Below are positions 54,674 to 64,000 of a stretch of DNA of 64,000 bases, piece by piece. Below the pieces are notes generated by a model. That model saw nothing but the letters and a program-made list of their open reading frames with translations, did no database searches and was not told the DNA's origin. Both the position numbers and the translations under genes were made by a program. Source of the DNA: Tuctoria greenei (lineage: Eukaryota; Streptophyta; Magnoliopsida; Poales; Poaceae). Position 1 is the first letter of the stretch. Every line of letters starts with the position of its first letter. The stretch is from the NCBI GenBank assembly GCA_036927565.1, contig JAYESD010000009.1, positions 24,829,601 through 24,893,600 of the forward strand. The letters run 5' to 3'.

Positions 54674-57600
54674 TGGAGTCCAGACTCCTCATCTTGAAGC
54701 TCCAAAGCAAGAGTGACATTCAGAGGGTGTAGAGATTGCTCGGTTGGCAGGAGACCACCTTCGACAACATGATTCATCGTGGGAGCCTTCCTTTCACCAA
54801 GAAGAGTTCTAGCGACATAGTCTTCTTCTCGGCATATGCTTTGGCTGGGTTAGTTCCTCCGATATCCTCCTTCCTCTTGATGTTGTTGGAGGTGTATGGT
54901 CTGCAACTACAGCACCTCACTCCACATTCCATTCTATTGGTGGCGATCTTCATCACCCTTTGTGAGAGTGGGTGTGTGTGAGGCCATCCGTCAAGCTGTT
55001 CAATGTTTTCTTCGTCCTGCGGGCGTCCAGAAGATATTCAAGCTACACAGGAGCCTACTACTTCGAGTGTCAGTGGAATTTCCCATTCAAGTACATTGCT
55101 TCCTTCTCCTCTGGAATGTGGGAGAACTGGAAGTCCGACTGCGTGATTATCGTAACCGATCCAAACGACCTCTTGGAATTGCCGATTGACGTACTCACAA
55201 TAGGAAGCGAGTTCTGGGAGCTCGTTCTCGACTTGCCAGTGGAATACAACCCAGTGCTGACAAGGATTCATTGCTTAGTAGATGGAGGCTTGACGTCTCT
55301 AATGGTACTATGCGATTTCTTGTCACGGTGTATTGCACCACTCCAGCAACGTCAGTGACCAGCATGGAGGTACACCGATGTGATGGACTTCACCCGGTTG
55401 GAGTGTGGCAGGGGGACCGACTTGGATGAGAAGGCCTTGCTTCTTGCACTATCAAAGTTGTGCATCGGTCCCGTCTCCAATGACTACATCCTCTCCTTAT
55501 TGAACCTCCTGCCAGTCTTCACCTTGTAAGAGTTGAGGACACGACTGTTGAAGGAGATGCCAAACCTTGACGAGACCAGTGGCACGATGCATCAAGTGGG
55601 AGATGCCTCTAAAGGAGTGACAATATTTGGTGTTGTAACCACAGTCGACAGGAAGGGTTCGGGTCTATCTCCATCGGCAACAAGGAAAAGGAGCCCGCGG
55701 GAGCTTCGGACACCAGCCGACGGGAAGTGTCTGGATCCGACCCCATCCAGAACAAGGGAAAGGAGACCACAGACTTTTCTAGCAAGAAGAGGAAGTTGAA
55801 ATGCTAGGATGAAGATCCTATGGCAGCGGCGGCTACCCAGTGGTCCCAACAGTAGGGATATCTTCAGGGATAGGCCTGCCCACCAAGGCTCAGGTCGGTG
55901 AAGAAGAGAGGTGGTTGCATACTCCACCGGCTCTAAGACAATCGGGTGGGAAACCTGTTAGTTCCGCCTCGACCGTGAGCTCCGTTGCGCTTGCTGGGAG
56001 TGGAACTGTGTCGGAGTCAGCTCCGACGCCAATGCCTCCAAAATTGACACTGGTAGCTCCGCAAGCTACTAGTACCCCTACGAGTGCTGGAGGGACCTCA
56101 CAGGCAGCAGGATCGGGCAGCTCTGACCGTCCTCAGAAACGGCTCTACGACGAATGGTGCTGCTAGATGCCACGGTATGTCACGTTGCTATCTTTCTTTT
56201 TGCTATTCTTACTTGCTCTAGTTTGATCATGTGTGGGATTCAATTTTAGGACAGCGAGGCTGGCCACCACTTCTCTGCCATCTCAACATCCGTCGGATTA
56301 GGGGGTCGCCAAATCTGATCAATAACTGCTATTGTCGGTGATGAAGGCTCGAGGCCCTAGACAGATCTAATAGCCTCCAGCGTGTTGGGTATGGGGCCAC
56401 CAAAAGCCGCGGCAGCACCCGGCGGCTTCGAAGAGTCGGGCTGGCAGCGAGTACAATAGCTCCTCACAGTGATAAGGAGCATGTGCTGCTGACGGACGCT
56501 TCGGCCTCCATTGGTGTTAAGGAGTTCGAGCTGCCAGCAAATGCTGCAGTCACTGGTGGCGATGAGGAGCCCGAGCTGGCGATGGACGCACCGAGCGGTG
56601 AGGAGCTCGAGTTGGCGACAGACGCGCCGATCCCTTATGCGGCGGCGGACCCTTCGATGACGTTGTGGGCTCTGACTGTTGCCCCAGCTGCTAATGACAA
56701 AGAAGGGTTGATGACATTGATGTTCCTAGGGTCCTGAGTCGATTCCACTTCCGTTGGTCACCAAGAACGCGTATTCCGGTCCGCGGCAAGTTCAACACAC
56801 ACTAGACCGGGAGCGCAACGGGATGTTGTGGGAACGGCATCAGCCCCAAAGCTGGAGATACCTACTGCAGAGCAAGACCAAGTCCTTTCGAACTTGCAAA
56901 ATATGGAGGAACGGCTTCAAGATAACAAGGCTCTCATCGAGCAGCTTGACCAGAAGTCTCGAACCTTGTATGACGATGCCCGGGCTACCCATGAGGCAGC
57001 AAACATTCGGCTCAAAACCCTGGAGCCACTGAAGAAGGAGCTTCTCCAGAGGATTGCAGCCAAGGCTAGCCGCGATCGGGAGCTGCAAGAGAAGGAAGAA
57101 AGCCTCTCCCAGAAGCTCGACCAAAGGCAACGCAAGCTGGACTCCATTGTCGGAGAGTTGAAAACTCGTGTGACCGCCATGGAGGTGGAACGGAACCGAC
57201 TGTGGTGGCTGGGTGCGGATCTCAACTCTCGGGATCATGATCTCTCCATAAAGGAGAGTGCATTGACTGCTCGGGAGAAGAACTTGGCCAATCGGGAGAA
57301 ATTGCTCGCAAATTGGGAGAAGCAGCTCACCGAAAGGCAGCAGCAGGAGTTGGCCGCAACATGCAAGGCGACGAAGCAGCTCCGGGCCGCACGCGTGGAC
57401 GAAGCCAGACGGGTTTGGGACTTCCTGGGACGCACTGAGCAAGCTCTTGTGCCTCTTGTCTTTAGTCCGATCTGAACGGCTGAGCCGGTGTAGGAGGTAA
57501 GCCAAGCACTCCCTGCGCTGGACTGTGCCGCGGCCAAGGTGGTGGCTATGGAGGACGTCCTGGGAGACCAGATGGAGATAGAGGGTCGAGTCTTGGCCAA

Positions 57601-57769
57601 GGCTATGGCACAACACGTTGCTAACATGCTTTTGGAGCTGGGATGCCTCTATCTCACTGGAGCCTGTGATGGAGGGACCCATGGCAGAGACTGAAGAGTG
57701 GGCCAGAGTCAATATGCAAGACACTGCCAAGGTTGTGGCTGGTCGGTTCGAGCGTGGGTCCTCTGACAG
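54674..57769 (+). pseudogene. Decayed antisense two-exon gene of element 4
   Basis: The ATG at 54674 opens MESRLLILKLQSKSD. A TAG follows about 18 codons later where element 2 has FRALMGW. Recognisable blocks: LLGWQETTFDNMIHRGSLPF, SAYALAGLVPPISSFLLML, HSILLVAIFITLCE, and FPFKYIASFSSGMWENWKSD. The intron is 56175-56249 (CCACG|GTATGT to CAATTTTAG|G, 75 nt), directly after the MPR that matches SLPS/SIPR. The coiled-coil exon is open for 216 codons (56828-57475). The tail is frameshifted; the last plausible stop is near 57769. A DNA-level leader block ATGATTAAAAAGGGAAG lies at 54552-54568, about 110 bp before the ATG. Confidence 0.75.
56175..56249 (+). other. Intron of the antisense pseudogene (element 4)
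   Basis: GTATGT donor, T-rich body, TTTTAG acceptor, 75 nt, same codon position as in elements 2 and 3. Confidence 0.7.
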
Positions 57770-57891
57770 TTAGCACTCCAGATGCCAGTGTTTTTTTTCT
57801 TTTTGTTCAAACTCTTCTGTAAAAACTTGAAAAATGAATGAAGTTATCAATGCTTCCATCATGCTATTTAGGCTTTATATATAACCCTTTT

Positions 57892-59501
57892 TGTTGACTC
57901 ATCCGAGAATGGCCGCCGTAGTTGTGGCATTTGCTATCAATTACCATAGTAGTGGTGCCCCCCTTGTAGTCTATTGATGCTTCCTACATTACAGATCATC
58001 TCTCTAAAGATATGAGGTCCACAAGCGCACGAAAACTGTCGTGTAGCATTTCACCCAAGAGTATTCCCAAGGGTATCGTATTTATCCCAAAGGAAGGCAA
58101 TAGAGTAAAGTAAACACCACTCTTATGATCAAGCTATGACATACTAATCAATTATCAAGACAGGGGCAAGTTGATAATATATGGCTAGTGTGACACACAC
58201 CTAAGCAATCTATTCTAAAGGGTAGACGGGTCCTAATAGAGGTTACACTAAGAGTTGGGGAGTTGCTCCTACAATGCTTTTAATATGCATATACATAGCC
58301 TAGGTTAGATACTAATGAGCATGTCGATGGTGAATCCTTATGCTAAGTTGTTCAACATATCGGGCACAAGTTTACCTCTATCAATACTAGTACGACTCCC
58401 GCTAAAAGCATGTGGCATATCCGAATGTGGAGGATTACAAAGAACAGATAGAACTGTCACCACCACCTACTACCTACCTCTTCAATCTGTGGGTCTACGA
58501 GACATCCAACGCAACTTACTATCCTAGTACCATGCTAGCATACTAAGTAAATACCTTAGAGGCTCGAATACAAGTACCTCTCTAAGGCAATGACTAACCT
58601 AAACATCGTTAAACAAATGTTGAGACATAGCATAAATTATTCAAATTAACATGATCATATCATAACTAATTAGACTATAGTGGGGGTTTGTAGTGTTTAT
58701 GATGATAGATTAGGAGTGCTATGGCATAATCCTAAAGACTACTCCTACCACATACATGGAATTCACAATCCAATAAGAAACGCTTCATCCAAGTATATGA
58801 ATAAAAGAGGACTAAAGATAATATCTTTATTATGCATAAAATCCACAAATATAAGAAACGATACATGAGCCATACCTTTCCCAACTTGGAATTGGGACTA
58901 GAGGCTCTCCTCTCTATAGCCTAACTCCACTAAGGACTAATAGAACTAGTGTATACGATAGAATGATGCTCAAGTGGTGTGTGTTGAAGTGTGGGGTGAG
59001 GGGTCCTATTTATAGCTTGGAGAAGGGTCGGTTCACGCCACCAAAAGCGCACAAATTAGTCATCAATGACTTCTTCAAGCTGGGAGGAGCCAACACGTGG
59101 AAGTTGACTGATTTTGGAGGAGAGACAAGGTCGGACGACTAGGGGGGTCGGACGACCTGGTAAGTCCTCCAAATGGTTTGTGCTTTCTTGGGGTGATGTC
59201 CAGGTGGGTCCCCTTTACCAATATAGGGTATACACCGCTGGATGGCCTCAGATACTTCTGTTTATGGGCCATTTGATCCATGTGGTGCCACATGTCAGCG
59301 TTTGATTGGCTGGGATGCTATTTTATAGGATCCATCACCTTGTTTCACTTCAATTCTGCATAAAATATCTGCATGCACCAATTTCTCCTAGTACAAGTGG
59401 AAATAGGTTAAAAAGAAAGGTGATGTGTGGAAGAAATGATATTTCCTTCACTTAATTGAGTTGTATTGACGGGTGAAATTAGTATATAACAACCGTCAAC
59501 A
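57892..59501 (-). repeat. Athila-like 3' LTR, inverted relative to element 1
   Basis: 1,610 bp. Plus-strand ends TGTTGACTCAT and CCGTCAACA; homologous to the split LTR 881-1910/14790-15385. TATA box (minus) near 59006-59015. The purine tract AAGCTTGAGGGAGTT (59516-59502 on the minus strand) makes it a 3' LTR of a minus-strand element lying to the right. It sits in element 4; a left target duplicate would be CTTTT (57887-57891). Confidence 0.8.
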
Positions 59502-59731
59502 AACTCCCTCAAGCTTATCCTTTGCTTGTCTCGAGCAAAGTCAAGACTTTATGTTGATGATCATGAGTTGCTACAATGTTCTACTTTTCAAAAGTATCAT
59601 GTGCACAACAAAATACTCCACCTAGTATTGCAAAAATTGGCATGGTACTTCACCTTTCTTAAGTCATTATGGGGCTTATGCCATCTTCTATTCATGGGTG
59701 GTTGAAAGATAGAACAACAAATGGAGCACAC
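59502..59731 (-). mobile_element. 3' internal end of the inverted Athila-like element
   Basis: Homologous to about 640-880. Non-coding; includes the polypurine tract. Cut at 59731/59732 where the Cassandra element starts, and it does not resume inside the window. Confidence 0.75.
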
Positions 59732-59847
59732 TGTAACACCCCAGCCTCTACGGGTCTGACGGTCGTTACTTCTGGCAGCTTTCTAGGATCACAGACTAGT
59801 CCAACAGACCAATACTAGTCTTTTATATGCATTTTGTCCTCACTCGT

Positions 59848-59935
59848 GCACACCCAGGAAGACTTCCCGGTCGGTCACCCATCCATAAATTGCTTCGGGT
59901 CAAGCACGCTTAACCTCGGAGTTCTTTGCAGGTAG
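59848..59935 (-). repeat. 5S rRNA-derived segment in Cassandra LTR (left)
   Basis: Minus strand carries TTAAGCGTGCTTG and ATGGGTGACCGACCGGGAAG, matching the plant 5S rRNA strings GTTAAGCGTGCTTGG and GATGGGTGACC. The 3' half of 5S is best preserved; the start is diverged. Not a functional 5S gene. Confidence 0.85.
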
Positions 59936-60330
59936 GCTTCCGGAAAAGAAGGTATACCTTGGTGGTATGAGTTATTCTATCAATCCTATTAAGCCTTGAG
60001 CCAAAATATCACAATCCACCCCCTTAGAAGACCGACGTCCTCGTCGGTCAACTCCCAAGCCAGGAACGTCCCGTCTTGGTCATTTTCATACGTTCAGTAC
60101 TGGCATACGTACCATATCGTGTCCCTCCTAGAGGACCCACGCGTCATGCGTACGTACCCACATCCCTGACCCGTACATTACCGTGAAACCGTGAGGGTCG
60201 GCTCTTATACTATTTTATAATACCCCAGCCACTACGGATCTGGCGGTCGTTACTTCTGGCAGCTCTCTAGGATCACAGACTAGTCCCACAAAACAACACT
60301 AGTCTTTTCTGCGTATTTTGTCCCCACTCG

Positions 60331-60417
60331 TGCGCAACCAGGAAGTATTCCCGGTCAGTCACTCATCAATAAATTGCTTCGGGCCAAGCACACTTAACCT
60401 CAGAGTTCTTTGCAGAT
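60331..60417 (-). repeat. 5S rRNA-derived segment in Cassandra LTR (right)
   Basis: Same segment as 59848-59935, more mutated (TTAAGTGTGCTTGG, TGAGTGACTGACCGGGAATA). Confidence 0.8.
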
Positions 60418-60497
60418 AGACTTCCCGAAAAGAAGGTATACCTCGGTAGTATGAGTTATTCTATCAATCCTATTAAGCCTTGAACCAAAATGTCACA

Positions 60498-62415
60498 TGG
60501 TATCAGAGCCAGTTTTAAGAAAAAATAACATAAGAAACAATAAATGGTTGGCCAAACTTTACATCATTGAACGATCGACGATCAGAGACTATATGTGCGT
60601 TGAGTTCGTCGAAACGACTTCAGAAAAATTTACTTCATAGCGAGTAACACTAGAGGGTTGACCGAAGTTTGACTCCTTAAATCTTTGATCCAATGAACAA
60701 TCGGAGACCGTAGATGCGTAGAGCACGTCGAAGCGATTTCGTTTTACTACTCATAGGCTTGATTCGGAGAACAGATGAGTTGGTTATAAATCAGTTTATC
60801 TTGAACCAATAGATGTAAAATTAGGTTAGCTGCATATATAAATGATCTGTCCGGTGGATCTCTTCTATTTTTCTCCCACCGCCGCCACAACTCTGGGTTG
60901 CTGCTTCCAATCTCTGTCTCCCGTCTTCCTTGGTTGCTGATTCCACCGCCACGAGGTAACTGCCTTGCTTTTCCATGCTTTTGTCCGTGATTTGCTACCT
61001 GGCTGGCCTCAGTCTCACACCCGCCGCGTGCTGTCTTGCTACCGCTGTAGCCCAGCATAGCTGCTGTGTTGCACGTAAATAACTAGTTGCTGCAAAAGTT
61101 GCTGCGCTTAAACAAGTGCTACGGCTGATGAGTTGACCTATGGTGCTACCCTCACCACCGCTTTATTTGCTCTCTGCTGTGTTCCTGTGCCTAGTAATTT
61201 GATTGATGTGTGCTACCGTGCCTTAAATGCTGACAGCTACAGGGAAGCAAGTTGCTAGTGCTATGCTTAGTTAAATCTTGCTCACTGTTAATTTCTAAGT
61301 GTTGCGGTAGGGGCAAATAAAAAAAATAGCCTTAGTTTTAAGCTGCCGCAGGTTAGGAATTTTTCTGCCTCTTTGAGGTGTCGTCTGGGTTGTTCTGATA
61401 CTGATACTGCTGCAGCTTTATGGCTTTGCCCGACTCATTCTACCTGATGTTTAACCACTGCTTATGTTAGGTTCATAAGCTTGATTAGATAACAAATTGG
61501 TTTGTTTAACAGAACTAAATGTTAATTATTATTAGAGAGTTGTCGTAACTACCTCACCGTTTAATTCACTGCAGTTGCTGTCGTGCCAACGGTTAGTTGC
61601 ACGTCATATTGTAGACTCAAGTTTGGAGAGTTTCGGTGTTAGGAGAGCATCTTTGGGTTCTCACCGAGGTTAAGGCAAGTGCATGACGGATTTTATTCTA
61701 AAACGCTTTCTCATGCCTTTAATTTGTTAATTGAGGTTTCAAGATTCAATTGTTTCATGATTCTTTTGTTCATGTTCAAGATTCAAGTTATTCATTTAAT
61801 TATCGTTCAAGTACCGGTTAAGTCGGGAGTCGTTCTTATATTCAAGTTTTTGTAAGTAAGTGCTAGCCCCACTTGCTCAGCTTTACCGGTAAATGCTAAG
61901 GAAAATTCAAGTGTCGTCTGTTTCAGACGGAAACTACTATTTTATTGTTACTTAGTTCGAATTCAAGTATCATTATGTTTCATTCAATTGATTCTAATAT
62001 TCTTCCAGCTCTAACTGTACTTGCTGAGTGTTTTTACTCACTCTTGTATTTATTTGGTTTTTAGGTACCCCTTGATCAAGCATGCATTGGGAAGAGGGTA
62101 GCATCTGCACTTGAGCACACCAGTCAAATATTAAACTTAGATTGTAGACTTTATTAGTTAATTGCTGAGTAATTGTGTTTTTAATAACTGTCGTGAGGTC
62201 ATTTGGTCGTTCAGATGTTTACTTCAGTTATGATATTTGAATGCTGCTTATTGCTACTTGTGGATGTTATTTTGCTTATATTTGCATTGTGTTGTCCGCA
62301 ACTAGTTCACTTTACAGGGGAGATTCTGTTGAAATTTCTAATATCTTTCTTACTTAGTAGGAATGTTTAAATGATTTTAGTAGCGTCCAGAGGTGTTCAT
62401 ACCTGGGGCGTTATA
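60498..62415 (+). repeat. 5' LTR of Tekay/Del-like gypsy element, left end missing
   Basis: About 1.9 kb, non-coding, ending GGGGCGTTATA just before a PBS. A TATA box (TATATAAAT) near 60835-60843 is followed by a CCGCCGCC-rich leader. It contains CTTGCTGAGTG...ACTCACTC near 62025, as in Tekay-type LTRs. The expected start TGTAACACCC is absent: the Cassandra LTR abuts at 60497, and the first bases of this segment are TGGTATCAGAGCCAG, itself PBS-like. Confidence 0.65.
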
Positions 62416-62417
62416 GT

Positions 62418-62431
62418 TGGTACTCAGAGCC
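62418..62431 (+). other. Primer binding site of the right-hand gypsy element
   Basis: TGGTACTCAGAGCC, close to TGGTATCAGAGCC (initiator tRNA-Met type), two bases after the LTR end. Confidence 0.75.
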
Positions 62432-62641
62432 AAGGTTTTATAGTTTAATTTTAAGTTTTAATGACAAATGAGTATACTTTTTTTAAAAACATAGATCTAC
62501 GATTAAAATTGACACACTTATGCACAATAGGATGGGTTTATGGGCATACCTTTCATTCTTCTTTTCATTGCATTTTTTCTTATGTTTATTTCTGTTATGA
62601 TGATATGTTATTTAACTATACTTTTCTTGTATTTCAGAATT

Positions 62642-64000
62642 ATGCCGCCGAGATGGAGTGCACATGTTGCCGCACGTGGGAGAAGTCGCGGTAGAGGTCG
62701 TGGTGATGGTGGTCGCGGTAGAGGTGATGCTAACCAGGAGGTTGATAACGAACAAGTAAACCAAGTAAATGAAGAGGTTGAAGTGGGGGAGGAACACTCA
62801 GTGGCTATTGAAGCTCCTATTGCTCGGGGTGGCAATGTCGTGGTCCAAACAATGACATTCACCAGGTGGATGTCTATGTGCTTGGACACCTTTGATGGTT
62901 TCGGAACACCCAGTGATGTTGCTGATTGGCTACAAAAGATGGAAAATGTCATGACTGCTTGTAGGATGACAAAGGAGGAGATGATCTTGTTCATTCCTCA
63001 CCAGTTGACAGGTCAAGCTAATATTTGGTGGGTAGGAGTCTGTGACGCTTGGACTCCTGCTTGGGGTGCTATCACTTGGGAGGTATTCTTGGCACAATTC
63101 AAGGCTAAATATTATCCAGATTCCTTCAGAGACTAGATGAATGATGAGTTGAATCATATCCAATAAGGGGACAAAACAATGGATGAGTATGAGCGGGATT
63201 TTAGCAACATCATTCGCTTTGTGCCTAGTGTTGCAAGCAATGAATGTGAAAAATCTAGGAAGTTTTTTATGGGGCTTAATGCTCGGTACCGAGAGGTGAT
63301 GGGTAGAAACCCTCCCACTACATACATCACAACAGTTGAGGAGGCTAGAGGTATGGAGACTCAATTTCAGCTTACAGCTCTACAGAAGAAATGTAATGGA
63401 AATGGGAGTAATACTCGAAATGATCATAAGATGATTCATCATGAGGGGGGAGAGTCCTCTCAACATACATCTTTCAAGAAGCGTAAGACCAACAATTCCT
63501 CTCAACAATCTTTCAAAACCAAACAGTCAGGTGCTCAATCTTCCACGGGACAGCTCGCTTCGAGTGCCTCGTTTATGTGTCCTGTTCCAGGACAGAGTTT
63601 GATTTGTTTCAAGTGTGGGAAGCCTCATTGTGCTTTAGAGTGTGGTTTTTCTGGGATGTGCCATCTCTGTGGGAGAGTGGGACATATGGCTTTGGTTTGC
63701 AATAAAAACCCAGATTCTATTATCGAGTGGCAGAAGCCAAACTCTTCCTCACCAGGACCCACGTCTATGGCTAGCTCCAGAGGTTTAGCTCTGATAGTTA
63801 ATGCTCCTCGTGGAACTGTTCAGATGATGACTGGTCCTTCAACTCCGCATTACCAGTTCCCTCAGTCGCATTTTCCTCCATCAGGCTACTATTGGCCCGC
63901 TCCTCATCTTACTGCTCCATATGTTCCACTACAGCTGCCTGCTCCTCCAGCTCAGCCTGCTTTGCATGCTGTAGTCAGTTCTTCTTCCAGTCCTGCTGGA
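62642..64000 (+). pseudogene. gag: Gag of Tekay/Del-like gypsy element, two stops, runs off the window
   Basis: The ATG at 62642 gives MPPRWSAHVAARGRSRGRGR, an Arg/Gly-rich start typical of the Del/Tekay group. The Gag core follows (FDGFGTPSDVADWLQKMENV, LTGQANIWW, FLAQFKAKYYPDSFRD). TAG at 63134 and TAA at 63164 interrupt it; the same frame then stays open to the window end. Two zinc knuckles are visible: CFKCGKPHCALEC (one residue short of the usual spacing) near 63610 and CHLCGRVGHMALVC near 63660. The tail is rich in Pro, Ser and Gln. Protease and pol lie beyond the window. Confidence 0.88.

Larger units (their letters stand above)
54121..57891 (-). mobile_element. Element 4: 3' part of another Tat-type gypsy element
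   Basis: On the minus strand: a decayed antisense gene region, a purine tract (about 54152-54135, ending GAGGGCCAC), then 14 bases of LTR start (TGACAGTACCCTGT, 54134-54121). Element 3 begins there, so it probably inserted into this LTR. The upstream pol part is cut off at 57891 by the Athila-like LTR. Most decayed of the three Tat-type copies. Confidence 0.7.
59732..60497 (-). mobile_element. Cassandra TRIM retrotransposon
   Basis: Two 282-bp LTRs (59732-60013 and 60216-60497) around a 202-bp non-coding core. On the minus strand the LTRs begin TGTGAYATTTTGG and end with GGGGTGTTACA (one copy mutated to ATTATA). The core has a decayed tRNA-Met-type PBS (TAGTATAAGAGCC) next to the 5' LTR and a purine tract AAGGGGGTGGAT next to the 3' LTR. 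Each LTR holds a 5S rRNA-derived segment, the defining trait of Cassandra. No coding capacity; it relies on enzymes from other elements. Flanks CACAC and TGGTA do not form a target duplicate. Confidence 0.85.

Noticed and set aside
54589..54777. Minus-strand short frame before the element 4 antisense gene
   Set aside because: Overlaps the plus-strand homologous start region MESRLL and has no similarity to the other elements.
59848..60417. Two 5S rRNA genes
   Set aside because: Only part of 5S is similar, with many substitutions and no intact 5' part; they lie at matching places in the two LTRs of a Cassandra TRIM.
62540..62641. Upstream extension of the Tekay-like Gag with hydrophobic residues
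   Set aside because: The ATG at 62642 gives the family-typical MPPR start; the upstream part is AT-rich leader and depends on a chance open frame.

Overview
This window reads as intergenic heterochromatin from a large plant genome, most likely a grass (Poaceae; inferred). I see no host protein-coding gene, tRNA gene or intact rRNA gene. Nearly all of the 64 kb can be assigned to nested LTR retrotransposons: Ty3/gypsy elements of Tat type, Athila-like and Tekay/Del-like type, two Ty1/copia elements of Sirevirus type, and a Cassandra TRIM carrying 5S rRNA-derived LTRs. The grass call rests on this element mix and is inference.

Layout, outermost to innermost. (1) 54121-57891 is the 3' part of a minus-strand Tat-type element (element 4). 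(2) Element 3, also Tat-type and minus-strand, spans 15386-54120. Its 5' LTR is 53278-54120 and part of its 3' LTR is 15386-15694. It is split by a Tekay-like solo LTR (23418-37898, TSD AGGTA) and by Sirevirus copy B (38190-49984, TSD GCAGC). Sirevirus copy A (24451-36312, TSD CCTTC) lies inside the solo LTR. (3) At the left edge, an Athila-like element (1-15385) enters from outside the window and ends with its 3' LTR. I infer that it inserted into element 3's 3' LTR, so the rest of that LTR should lie outside the window. (4) That Athila-like LTR is itself interrupted by element 2 (1911-14789), a full-length plus-strand Tat-type element with two 836-bp LTRs and a near-perfect TSD. (5) On the right, a minus-strand Athila-like 3' LTR (57892-59501) sits in element 4. 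Then come the Cassandra element (59732-60497) and the 5' end of a plus-strand Tekay-like element (60498-64000), whose gag has two stop codons.

The most interesting genetic system is a gene on the strand opposite to gag-pol, placed between pol and the 3' LTR of the Tat-type elements. It is visible in three copies (elements 2, 3 and 4). Each copy has an N-terminal domain like the family annotated 'putative gypsy type transposon', a 75-78 nt GT-AG intron at the same codon, a second exon with an acidic Pro/Ala/Glu-rich segment and a long coiled coil, and an AT-rich block about 110 bp upstream of the ATG that may be a promoter. In element 2 the spliced frame is fully open (1115 aa), while gag and pol of the same element carry stops and frameshifts. 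Antisense ORFs in Tat-lineage elements are known in general; the conserved intron and leader block and the unbroken state here are what I would follow up.

Other notable signals are amber codons at identical gag and protease/RT positions in elements 2 and 3, and arrays of the palindrome CGGACTAGTCCG upstream of the Sirevirus TATA box. That palindrome also occurs in Sirevirus gag (encoding RTSP repeats) and in the Tekay-like solo LTR.
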